Assembly: GCA_963849955.1 (NCBI GenBank)
Contig: CAWKJU010000001.1
Span: 62,001-126,000 of the forward strand
Source of the DNA: CAWFGW01 sp963849955
Lineage (GTDB): Bacteria > Bacteroidota > Bacteroidia > Cytophagales > JAAEPT01
Direction: 5' to 3'
DNA: 64,000 bases
A program made the position numbers and the translations under genes. Position 1 is the stretch's first letter; each line of letters opens with the position of its first letter. Positions 8,355-15,614 of the stretch are shown piece after piece. Under the pieces are notes generated by a model that was not told where the DNA came from, ran no database searches, and saw nothing but the letters and a program-made list of their open reading frames with translations.

Positions 8355-9372
8355 CGTATCCTTTCTTTAGTTTGAATGAAAAGCTAGTACCTTTTCCTAT
8401 TTTACTTGAAAGCACAATTTTAGATTGGTGTGCTTCAACAATGTGTTTTACTATTGAGAGGCCTAAACCTGTGCCTCCCATTTCTTTTGATCTACTCTTG
8501 TCAATGCGGTAAAACCGTCTAAAAATATTTGCTTGATGTTCTAGTGGTATACCCGGCCCGTTGTCAACTACGGCAATCTCAATCATATCTTTTGCAGGTT
8601 TAAAAGAGACCACTACTTCGCCATTTTCATATCCATAATTAATGGCGTTAACAATTAAGTTTTTAAGTACTTGTTCTATGCGTTGGCGATCAGCATTCAC
8701 AATCACTTGTTTTTCACTTTTGTTGAGTGTGTCAAGGTTTACATTTTTGAGTTTTGCAGTAACCTCGAGTTGTTCAAAAATTTCTTTGGTTAATTTCTCA
8801 ATATCAAAATCTTCTGAGTTGAGAACAAATTCTCCTGTTTCCAGTTGCGAAATGCTTAATAAATCGTGAACAAGACTATCTAATTCATCAAGGCTTTTTG
8901 CTGCTTTCGCTAAAAAACGGTCCCGAACTTTTTCATCGTCAATCGCACCATCCTGTAGCGTATTGATAAACCCCTGAGCGGAAAAAATAGGTGTTTTCAA
9001 TTCGTGGGAAATGTCTGCCAAAAATTCTTTTCTAAAGGTCTCTAACCTTTTTAGTTTTTCAATTTCTTGTTCTTTAGTGTTGGCATATTTAAACAACTCT
9101 GAACTTATTTTTTTAATGGGCATTTCTGAGACATTTCCAGTGATACTGGCACCACGAAAGCGTTCAAAAACCATAAAGGCTTTTCTCAATTCTCTAAAAA
9201 TGACAAATTCAAGAATTAAGAAACAGACAATAAATGAAGAAAAAAATGCACCAACAAAACCTATAGTGATTTCAAAAGAACTAACGTTCGGAACAGATGA
9301 TAATAACAATGATGTTAGAATACCGACCAGTAATGCAATTAAAAAGGATAACGAACGTGAGTTTAACGCCAT
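8335..9372 (-). CDS. Orphan membrane histidine kinase (PhoR/WalK-like core)
   Basis: This 345-residue kinase has two N-terminal membrane helices (about 8-27 and 36-58) with only a short external loop, then a linker without an obvious PAS or large sensor domain. The HisKA box is ADISHELKTPIF with His123. The HATPase domain follows, with the N box (LKNLIVNAINYGY), G1 (VVDNGPGIP) and G2 (GGTGLGLSIVKHIVEAH). No response regulator gene is adjacent. The gene begins 2 nt after the thioredoxin-like gene and overlaps the pseudouridine synthase gene by 20 nt. The minimal external loop suggests it senses the membrane or acts through a partner, which is an inference. Confidence 0.9.
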   Translation of the reverse strand: MALNSRSLSFLIALLVGILTSLLLSSVPNVSSFEITIGFVGAFFSSFIVCFLILEFVIFRELRKAFMVFERFRGASITGNVSEMPIKKISSELFKYANTKEQEIEKLKRLETFRKEFLADISHELKTPIFSAQGFINTLQDGAIDDEKVRDRFLAKAAKSLDELDSLVHDLLSISQLETGEFVLNSEDFDIEKLTKEIFEQLEVTAKLKNVNLDTLNKSEKQVIVNADRQRIEQVLKNLIVNAINYGYENGEVVVSFKPAKDMIEIAVVDNGPGIPLEHQANIFRRFYRIDKSRSKEMGGTGLGLSIVKHIVEAHQSKIVLSSKIGKGTSFSFKLKKGYDDEDEV

Positions 9373-9374
9373 TG

Positions 9375-10694
9375 TTAGTTTGGCAAGAGTTCAGCTAACT
9401 TTTGGTGAAGTGCCGCACCTCTTAAGTTTTTACCGACAATAATTCCGTTTTCATCAATTAGAAATGTAGCAGGAATACCTCTTACAAAGTATTCTCTAGC
9501 AGCTTCTGAATCCCATTTTTTTAGTTCTGACACGTGGTAATCCCACACCATACCATCTTGTTCAACTGCATTTAACCATCGGTTTTTGTCACTATCTAAC
9601 GAAACACTATAAACGGTAAAACCTTTGTCATTAAATTTTTCATATGCTTTAACCACATTGGGCATCTCACTTCGGCAAGGCCCACACCATGAAGCCCAAA
9701 AGTCTAGCAAAACAATTTGACCTTTCAAATCAGACAATTTCATGGTTTTACCTTCAGCATTAGGAAGCGCAACATCTGGAGCTTCATCTCCGATTTCTGG
9801 TGCACCTTTAGGAACATATTTCTTGATTCTTTCTACATATTTATCATTGCCAAACTCACTTTTCATGGAGTTATATAATTCTTTTGAATACTCTTGATTT
9901 ACTGCGGAAGCAATTTTTATCAAGGCAGCATAGACTACTTTCCGTGCAGTTGACGCTTGGGGAGCAAGTGAAATTACAGAGCTAAATTCACCCGCTATGT
10001 TTTGAGTATTAATGCTTACAAAGCTCATAAAGTACATGTTAATTTTTTTCTCTAGGATAAGTCCACGAGTTAGTTGTTCATCCGTAAAATTTGATGCGCT
10101 GAAATAAGTTAGTTTCGAAGTGTTGTCATCCATTAAAAAAATAGAAGCAACTTTTCTTGTGAAGGCACTAGAGGTGTTTTCGTGAAGACTTTTAAAAAAA
10201 CGTATTCTTGCTTTGTTGAGGCTATCAAGACTTGCTCTAACTGGTTCAAACTGTTGCTGAAATGCTTCAGGATCAGCTTGCTGAAGGTGCACAATCGAGC
10301 GATAATTCATTTCTATTTGTGTTAAAGCCTCGTCATAGTTATTAATATGATTGAAATATTTTTGTATTTCTTTACTATCATTTCCTTCAACAACAGACCA
10401 AGCTTTGCCATTATAGTTAGCTTCTGTGTTTTCTTCTTTGATAACAATGTTCAATACCTCTTCATTAGAAAAACCCAAGGCATAAATTCCAGTAGGGGTC
10501 TGCTCATCAACTTTGAATTGAAAAGATCCCTTATTGATTTGTGAGGAATCTTTCAAGAAAAGTTCATCCCCAGTATAACTATAAAGATATACTTGTTTGC
10601 TGGGTGTGTTAGATACTGAACCCTCAACTTTAATGGATTTAGCAAGCAACTGGACACTTGATGTTAATATAAGGAAGTAAGTAAGTATTCTCAT
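9375..10694 (-). CDS. Secreted/lipid-associated thiol-disulfide oxidoreductase (DUF4369 + TlpA/ResA-like)
   Basis: The 439-residue product has an N-terminal signal sequence (MRILTYFLILTSSVQLLA), a beta-rich region at about residues 22-110 like the DUF4369 domain common in Bacteroidota, a helical middle (about 110-290) and a C-terminal AhpC/TSA-thioredoxin domain beginning near EIGDEAPDVALPNAEGKTMKLSD. The redox motif is FWASWCGPCRSEMPN (CxxC = CGPC), and a conserved cis-Pro follows in RGIPATFLIDENG. Such proteins reduce or isomerise disulfides in the periplasm, often in cytochrome c maturation. The gene is 2 nt upstream of the kinase gene and 48 nt downstream of the DUF3108 gene. The partner protein is not visible here. 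Confidence 0.88.
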   Translation of the reverse strand: MRILTYFLILTSSVQLLAKSIKVEGSVSNTPSKQVYLYSYTGDELFLKDSSQINKGSFQFKVDEQTPTGIYALGFSNEEVLNIVIKEENTEANYNGKAWSVVEGNDSKEIQKYFNHINNYDEALTQIEMNYRSIVHLQQADPEAFQQQFEPVRASLDSLNKARIRFFKSLHENTSSAFTRKVASIFLMDDNTSKLTYFSASNFTDEQLTRGLILEKKINMYFMSFVSINTQNIAGEFSSVISLAPQASTARKVVYAALIKIASAVNQEYSKELYNSMKSEFGNDKYVERIKKYVPKGAPEIGDEAPDVALPNAEGKTMKLSDLKGQIVLLDFWASWCGPCRSEMPNVVKAYEKFNDKGFTVYSVSLDSDKNRWLNAVEQDGMVWDYHVSELKKWDSEAAREYFVRGIPATFLIDENGIIVGKNLRGAALHQKLAELLPN

Positions 10695-10742
10695 AATTAA
10701 TCTTTGAACTTCAAAAATAAGTGAATCAGTTCCATAACAAAA

Positions 10743-11552
10743 TTATTTCGCTACATTCAGTTGGTGTCGGAGCCCAGAGTAGTCCGTTAACTCAACTTCA
10801 ACCGCTCCAACAAACATTTTGGCTTTAACTTTTAACGGGATTTTATTTTCATCATCCGATAACCACATGGTTATGGAATTTTCACCTTCAAATAGTTCGT
10901 TTTCAGGCATTACCGGAACGAGTTTTATCGCGTTTACTTTACCTATATCAGTTTTTATTTTCTCTTTCCCTTCATATCTGACTCCGAATTTATACAATTT
11001 ATCTTCCAGGAAAGCATCAATTACTGCTTCGCTTCCTTTTTTCATTTTAGAGTAATCAAGATTACGGAAATAATAAAATCCGCTAACGATGTCATGTACA
11101 TTTTTAGGCACTTTGTACTCAGTAACTTTAGGGTCTTTGTTATTCTTTTGAAATTGAACTTTTAAGCGACCTTCATCATGATGATAAAACATGGTTTCGT
11201 TAATTTCATAACTCCCACCTTCTTTGATGTCTCGGAAAAATTTTTGAGGAATAAGTGTAGATGTATCGATGTAGGATCTCCAATGGTCATCTACTTTATA
11301 CATTGCTGCAAAAGCTCCTTTTGATTGACCATCAATTTCCATTCTATAACAAGATTTGTTGTTGACTGTAAATAAGTCGGGTAAAATTGAAACCGTTCCT
11401 TCACCAGCATTGAACCAACCATAGTGTAAGCGGTATTTTAATACTTCTCCTTTTTTAAAAGATTTATTCTTTAATTCACGGTTAAACACCTCATTGGAGA
11501 ATGCGGATAAGGTTAAAAGTGCAGCGATGTATAGATATAAACTTGTTTTCAT
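10743..11552 (-). CDS. DUF3108 domain-containing secreted protein
   Basis: This 269-residue protein starts with a signal peptide (about residues 1-19) and then shows the DUF3108 pattern: FKKGEVLKYRLHYGWFNAGEGTVSILPD, MEIDGQSKGAFAAMYKVDDHW, and later IVSGFYYFRNLDYSKMKKGS. The family is common in Bacteroidota and Proteobacteria and is thought to be periplasmic or outer-membrane associated; its biochemical role is unknown. It is the first gene of a tight minus-strand series with the thioredoxin-like protein, kinase, pseudouridine synthase and ATL protein. Its promoter must lie in the 183-nt gap shared with recA. Confidence 0.85.
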   Translation of the reverse strand: MKTSLYLYIAALLTLSAFSNEVFNRELKNKSFKKGEVLKYRLHYGWFNAGEGTVSILPDLFTVNNKSCYRMEIDGQSKGAFAAMYKVDDHWRSYIDTSTLIPQKFFRDIKEGGSYEINETMFYHHDEGRLKVQFQKNNKDPKVTEYKVPKNVHDIVSGFYYFRNLDYSKMKKGSEAVIDAFLEDKLYKFGVRYEGKEKIKTDIGKVNAIKLVPVMPENELFEGENSITMWLSDDENKIPLKVKAKMFVGAVEVELTDYSGLRHQLNVAK

Positions 11553-11615
11553 AATTTAAGGGTTACTACTGCCACTACAATTTACAAATAACATACCAAA
11601 TCAATATCGTGCTGA

Positions 11616-11632
11616 GTGACAATTATTGTCAC
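11616..11632. promoter_or_regulatory. Perfect 17-nt palindrome upstream of recA
   Basis: GTGACAATTATTGTCAC is a perfect inverted repeat with an odd centre at 11624. It lies in the divergent gap between the DUF3108 gene and recA, ending 6 nt before the -33-like TTTG of the recA promoter. It looks like a protein-binding operator. The half-site spacing (GTGA-N9-TCAC) differs from the N6 palindromes of the 15-23 kb block, so a different regulator is likely. Confidence 0.5.
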
Positions 11633-11638
11633 AGTCGA

Positions 11639-11672
11639 TTTGGCTAGTGTATAATTGTATGCATTACATTTG
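11639..11672 (+). promoter_or_regulatory. Bacteroidota-type promoter of recA (TTTG / TAnnTTTG)
   Basis: TTTG at 11639-11642 is followed after 22 nt by TACATTTG at 11665-11672, a full match to the -7 consensus TAnnTTTG of the primary sigma factor in Bacteroidota. It gives a leader of roughly 55-60 nt before the recA ATG. Confidence 0.7.
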
Positions 11673-11735
11673 TGGATTGTAACGCTAACTTGTAACTTTC
11701 CTTTTTTTAAAATAGTCTAAAAAAATAGCAAAAAT

Positions 11736-12761
11736 ATGAGCGATAAAGATAAATCAGAAAAGCTAAAGGCGCTACAGCTGACGGTAGATAAAATTGAAAA
11801 AACATACGGAAAAGGTGCTGTAATGAAATTAAGCGATGAACGCATCGTTGACATTCCTGCTATTTCTACAGGTTCTCTCGGTTTAGATATTGCTTTAGGC
11901 ATTGGTGGAATTCCTCGTGGAAGAGTAATTGAAATTTATGGACCTGAATCATCTGGTAAAACCACGCTCTCTATGCATTGCATTGCTGAAGCACAAAAGG
12001 CGGGTGGCATGGCGGCTTTTATTGATGCGGAGCATGCTTTTGATAAGACGTATGCAGAACGATTGGGCATTGATACTGAAAACCTGCTCATTTCTCAACC
12101 AGACAATGGCGAACAAGCATTAGAAATTACGGAACATCTAATTCGTTCTGGTGCTATTGATATTATTGTTATTGACTCCGTAGCTGCTTTAACTCCTAAA
12201 GCTGAATTGGAAGGCGAAATGGGTGATAGTAAAATGGGTCTTCAAGCACGTTTGATGTCACAAGCGTTAAGAAAGCTTACGGGTGCTATTAATAAAACAG
12301 GATGCTCTTGTATCTTCATTAACCAATTGCGTGAAAAAATTGGCGTGATGTTCGGAAACCCAGAAACAACTACCGGTGGTAATGCCTTGAAATTCTATGC
12401 TTCCGTTCGATTAGACATCAGAAGAATAGGTCAGATAAAAGAATCACCCGATTCAATTACAGGTAACCGAGTGAAAGTGAAAGTGGTGAAAAACAAAGTT
12501 GCACCTCCTTTTAAAGTGATTGAATTTGATATCATGTATGGTGAGGGTATCTCCAAAATTGGTGAAATACTTGATTTAGGGGTTGACTTAGACATTATAG
12601 AGAAAGCGGGTTCTTGGTTTTCATATTCAGGAAATAAATTAGGACAAGGTAGAGATACCGTGAAAGCTTTATTGAAAGATAACCCAGAATTGTCTGACGA
12701 AATCGAAGCTAAAATTAGAGCTAAAGTAAGTGGGAAAGTTCCTGCTGTTGTGGAAGCTTAA
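11736..12761 (+). CDS. recA: Recombinase RecA
   Basis: The 341-residue protein has the standard RecA length and all core motifs: MKLSDERIVDIPAISTGSLGLD, Walker A GPESSGKTT (residues 69-77), the Walker B region IIVIDSVAAL, the L2-preceding INQLREKIGVMFGNPETTTGG, and the C-terminal domain from about residue 270. RecA forms filaments on single-stranded DNA, drives strand exchange, and where LexA exists triggers its cleavage. It is monocistronic: a consensus promoter lies upstream and a hairpin terminator follows. A perfect palindrome upstream of the promoter suggests extra control. Confidence 0.99.
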   Translation: MSDKDKSEKLKALQLTVDKIEKTYGKGAVMKLSDERIVDIPAISTGSLGLDIALGIGGIPRGRVIEIYGPESSGKTTLSMHCIAEAQKAGGMAAFIDAEHAFDKTYAERLGIDTENLLISQPDNGEQALEITEHLIRSGAIDIIVIDSVAALTPKAELEGEMGDSKMGLQARLMSQALRKLTGAINKTGCSCIFINQLREKIGVMFGNPETTTGGNALKFYASVRLDIRRIGQIKESPDSITGNRVKVKVVKNKVAPPFKVIEFDIMYGEGISKIGEILDLGVDLDIIEKAGSWFSYSGNKLGQGRDTVKALLKDNPELSDEIEAKIRAKVSGKVPAVVEA

Positions 12762-12806
12762 GTCTGAACAAAGACGCTAGAGTCAAGAACCAAGATTGAA
12801 AAATAG

Positions 12807-12842
12807 AAAACCCCGAACTACTTAGTAGTTTCGGGGTTTTTC
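12807..12842 (+). terminator. Intrinsic terminator after recA
   Basis: The arms AAAACCCCGAACTA (12807-12820) and TAGTTTCGGGGTTTT (12826-12840) pair with one bulge and a 5-nt loop, followed by further T residues. The inverted A/T flanks make it usable from both sides. The minus-strand reading frame of the next gene ends inside this hairpin (stop at 12818-12820). Confidence 0.85.
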
Positions 12843-13054
12843 TTTGATAAATAGTTTACAATTACAGCACGTATCAACAATAGCCATGGCGTGCCGTGGA
12901 AAAGCAAATCTCCCCAATCCATGAGTTGCATGCCTTCCGCACCTCCAACGATCCATTTGATTTTTCCCCAAACATGCGGTTCAGGTACAAATGGCGCTAG
13001 CCCCAAAGTTAAAGTAGCTAATAACCAGGTCTTGGTGTCGTTAAATATTTTCAA
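12818..13054 (-). CDS. Small membrane protein linked to YeeE/YedE transporters
   Basis: The 78-residue product has two hydrophobic segments (about residues 9-25 and 50-68) around a conserved-looking loop, LGLAPFVPEPHVWGKIKWIVGGAEGMQLMDWGDLLFHG. I recall similar short proteins beside YeeE/YedE pairs in other Bacteroidota, sometimes mislabelled RND transporter. It overlaps the end of the upstream YeeE/YedE gene by 4 nt, so it is the last gene of the sulfur-transport operon. No biochemical function is known to me. Its last codons and stop lie within the recA terminator hairpin. Confidence 0.75.
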   Translation of the reverse strand: MKIFNDTKTWLLATLTLGLAPFVPEPHVWGKIKWIVGGAEGMQLMDWGDLLFHGTPWLLLIRAVIVNYLSKKNPETTK

Positions 13055-13464
13055 TGCGGTAGTTTATCTTTTAATAAACCATATACAAACGTTCCAGCAA
13101 CTGCACTGATTACACCAAGAATCATGACATACACACCTGCTCCAACTAAGATAAATAACGGACCAGGACAAGCCCCAGTAAGTGCCCATCCAAACCCAAA
13201 AATAATCCCTCCCGCTAAATAGCGTGTAACGGACATTTCTTTGGGGTCAGTAGTGATAGGAATTCCTTCAGTAGAGTTGAGATGGGTTCGTTTTATTAGT
13301 TGTAACATGACGATACCTAAAACAACAGCCGAGCCTATAACCCCATACATATGAAAAGATTGGAAACGGAACATTTCGTAAATCCGATACCAGGAGATAA
13401 TTTCGGCTTTGGTAAGAACAATTCCGAAGACTATTCCAATAATATAAAATCGTATTAATTTCAT
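13051..13464 (-). CDS. YeeE/YedE-family membrane protein, short second subunit (DUF6691 type)
   Basis: This 137-residue protein has four hydrophobic segments. A membrane-embedded Gly/Cys motif, GFGWALTGACPGPLFILVGAG, carries a conserved cysteine of the YeeE/YedE fold; a cytoplasmic loop (LNSTEGIPITTDPKEM) sits between helices 2 and 3. YeeE/YedE proteins move thiosulfate or sulfane sulfur across the membrane through conserved cysteines. This short form normally accompanies the longer subunit, and together they make one full YeeE-like transporter (as in PmpA/PmpB). It lies 12 nt after that longer subunit gene and overlaps the small protein downstream by 4 nt. Confidence 0.9.
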   Translation of the reverse strand: MKLIRFYIIGIVFGIVLTKAEIISWYRIYEMFRFQSFHMYGVIGSAVVLGIVMLQLIKRTHLNSTEGIPITTDPKEMSVTRYLAGGIIFGFGWALTGACPGPLFILVGAGVYVMILGVISAVAGTFVYGLLKDKLPH

Positions 13465-13476
13465 GGAGAGCTAAAT

Positions 13477-14043
13477 TTAAAGGGCCAGAATATAAGGAAG
13501 GATGAAATAAGTTGTAATTAGTCCGCCAATGAAAAAACCAATTGTGGCAATCAATGAGGGAAGCTGTAAATCACTTAAACCGCTGATAGCGTGGCCAGAA
13601 GTACAACCGCCTGCATAACGAGTGCCAAAGCCGACTAAGAAACCACCTACTATAATCAGAATAAAGCCTTTTAAGGTGAAAACAGATTCCCAACTGAATA
13701 ATTCCTGAGGTACTAATCCATCACCAGGGTTGGCAATTCCGAACGATTGAAGCTCTGAAACGACCGTACTAGATAATTGAATTGTCGAACCATCAGAAAG
13801 ATAATGAACAGCTATAAATCCACCAGTGATGGATCCAGCTACAAAGATTAAATTCCATACTTGAGCTTTCCAATCGAAGTTAAAGAAGTCAGCATATTTA
13901 CCACAGCCTCCCATGGCACACATCGTTCTTAAATTAGAGGATAAGCCAAAGCGTTTTCCAAAGAAAAGCAGCAAAAACATGACAAAGGTTATGGAAGGTC
14001 CAGCCACATACCAGGGCCATGGTTGTTTAATGATTTCTAACAT
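13477..14043 (-). CDS. YeeE/YedE-family sulfur transporter, larger subunit
   Basis: The 188-residue product has five to six membrane segments and the conserved cysteine motif FGTRYAGGCTSGHAISGLSDLQLPS near residues 139-163, plus a CAMGGCG segment near residues 42-48. In YeeE the corresponding cysteines relay thiosulfate through the pore. With the adjacent 137-residue partner it should form a heteromeric or paired transporter for thiosulfate, persulfide or similar sulfur species. It starts 15 nt after the persulfide dioxygenase-rhodanese gene; such linkage is frequent and supports movement of sulfane sulfur between membrane and cytoplasmic enzymes. Confidence 0.92.
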   Translation of the reverse strand: MLEIIKQPWPWYVAGPSITFVMFLLLFFGKRFGLSSNLRTMCAMGGCGKYADFFNFDWKAQVWNLIFVAGSITGGFIAVHYLSDGSTIQLSSTVVSELQSFGIANPGDGLVPQELFSWESVFTLKGFILIIVGGFLVGFGTRYAGGCTSGHAISGLSDLQLPSLIATIGFFIGGLITTYFILPYILAL

Positions 14044-14058
14044 GTTCTTATTTATTTT

Positions 14059-15471
14059 TTATAATAAAGTACTGGGACAAACATAGGCTGTCAAAGGAAG
14101 GTTTGTTTCTTTAATTGCTCCAAAGCCTCCAGCGATATCGATGACATTTTCATACCCTCTTGCTTTTAAAATAGACGCAGCGATCATGGAACGGTAACCA
14201 CCACCACAATGAATATGGTAGGCTTTATTTTTGTCCAGTTCTTGAAGGTGTTCATTGATGGCATCCAATGGGAAGTTCTGAACTCGATCATCATCAATTC
14301 TTTCCGATTGATATTCGGACTCTTTTCTAACATCAATTACCGTGAGGTCATTATTGAATTCTTGTTCGAGTTGCTCAGCAGAAATAGAAACGATGGAATC
14401 CACTTCTTTACCTGCTTTTTTCCAAGCATCAATACCACCTTCTAAAAAGCCCAACGTATTATCGTATCCTACACGAGAAAGCCGTGTGATTACCTCTTCC
14501 TCCCGGCCTTCATCAGTCACTAATAAAATAGGCTGTTTTAAATCTAAGATGAGGGCACCTACCCATGGAGCAAAACCACCATCGATTCCAATGTTTATAC
14601 TTTTAGGAATAAATCCATCTTTAAAAACCTGTGGTTTACGCGTATCCAAGATTAAGGCTTGCTCGGCATTTGCAATTTCTTCAAATAATTCAGGAGCCAA
14701 GGCAACATCTCCTTTTTCAAGAATACGCTCTAAATCATTATAGCCCTCTTTATTTAATTTAACGTTTTTAGGAAAATACTGCGGAGGTGTTGCCAACCCT
14801 GTAGTTACTTCTTTTATAAATTCCTCTTTAGTCATGTTCGCGCGAAGAGCATAGTTGGTTTCTTTCTGATGACCAAGCGTATCAAAAGTTTCTTTGCTCA
14901 TGTTTTTACCACAAGCAGAACCTGCTCCATGTGCGGGATAAACCAACACATCATTAGGCAATGTCATGATTTTAGTCCTTAAGGAATCGTACAACATGCC
15001 TGCTAAATCCTCTACTGTTAAATGAGATTTTGCAGCTAAGTCTGGACGACCAACATCACCGATAAATAAGGTGTCACCTGAGAATATAGCTTTTTCTTTT
15101 CCTTCTACATCTAATAATAAATAAGTGACAGATTCCTCGGTATGTCCAGGTGTATGTAACACTTTAATTTGAACTTCTCCTAATTGGAAAATTTGGTTGT
15201 CTTGAGCAATAATGGCGTCATAACTAGGGTTAGCTTTTGGTCCAAAGATGATTGGAGCACCTGTTTTTTCAGCTAAAGTAACGTGACCAGAAACGAAATC
15301 AGCATGGAAGTGTGTTTCAAAAATATACTTGATTTTCGCTCCTTCTTTTTCAGCTTTTTCGATATATGGTTTAGTTTCTCTTAATGGATCAATGATAGCT
15401 GCTTCACCATTGGATTCGATGTAATAAGCACCTTGTGCTAAACAACCTGTATATATTTGTTCTATTTTCAT
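14059..15471 (-). CDS. Persulfide dioxygenase-type MBL hydrolase fused to two rhodanese domains
   Basis: Residues 1-245 form a metallo-beta-lactamase domain with the glyoxalase II/ETHE1-like metal ligands: HFHADFVSGH (H54, H56, D58), HTPGH (H110), SGDTLF (D133) and YPAHGAG (H181). ETHE1-type members oxidise glutathione persulfide to sulfite. Two rhodanese domains follow. The first (about 260-355) has no cysteine at its active-site loop and is probably structural. The second (about 370-460) has CGGGYRS with Cys422 as the sulfur acceptor. The family thus combines sulfur transfer and persulfide oxidation in one cytoplasmic protein. It leads an operon with two YeeE/YedE genes and a small membrane protein. 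A Crp/Fnr-like palindrome lies about 67 nt upstream of the start. Confidence 0.92.
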   Translation of the reverse strand: MKIEQIYTGCLAQGAYYIESNGEAAIIDPLRETKPYIEKAEKEGAKIKYIFETHFHADFVSGHVTLAEKTGAPIIFGPKANPSYDAIIAQDNQIFQLGEVQIKVLHTPGHTEESVTYLLLDVEGKEKAIFSGDTLFIGDVGRPDLAAKSHLTVEDLAGMLYDSLRTKIMTLPNDVLVYPAHGAGSACGKNMSKETFDTLGHQKETNYALRANMTKEEFIKEVTTGLATPPQYFPKNVKLNKEGYNDLERILEKGDVALAPELFEEIANAEQALILDTRKPQVFKDGFIPKSINIGIDGGFAPWVGALILDLKQPILLVTDEGREEEVITRLSRVGYDNTLGFLEGGIDAWKKAGKEVDSIVSISAEQLEQEFNNDLTVIDVRKESEYQSERIDDDRVQNFPLDAINEHLQELDKNKAYHIHCGGGYRSMIAASILKARGYENVIDIAGGFGAIKETNLPLTAYVCPSTLL

Positions 15472-15531
15472 TTCCTGGTGTTTTAATTATTAATTATAAG
15501 GGCAATATAACTACTATATATTCTGTAGTCA

Positions 15532-15545
15532 GTGATGGATGTCAC
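15532..15545 (-). promoter_or_regulatory. Crp/Fnr-like operator upstream of the MBL-rhodanese operon
   Basis: GTGATGGATGTCAC fits GTGA-N6-TCAC. Its centre (15538.5) is about 67 nt upstream of the MBL-rhodanese start. At the spacing seen in the other sites, the minus strand reads TATATTGC (15509-15502), which matches four of the six fixed positions of TAnnTTTG. This is the weakest promoter of the set but belongs to the same operator family. Confidence 0.6.
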
Positions 15546-15614
15546 AGAGAGATTATTTTTTATAAGAAATTTGCAATCTCGTATGATAACAAGTAGTTGT
15601 AGTTTAGCTTGGTT

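Noticed and set aside
11616..11632. recA palindrome as a sixth member of the sulfur-regulon operator set
   Set aside because: The half-sites are GTGA-N9-TCAC rather than GTGA-N6-TCAC, and recA has its own -33 box, unlike the activator-type promoters.
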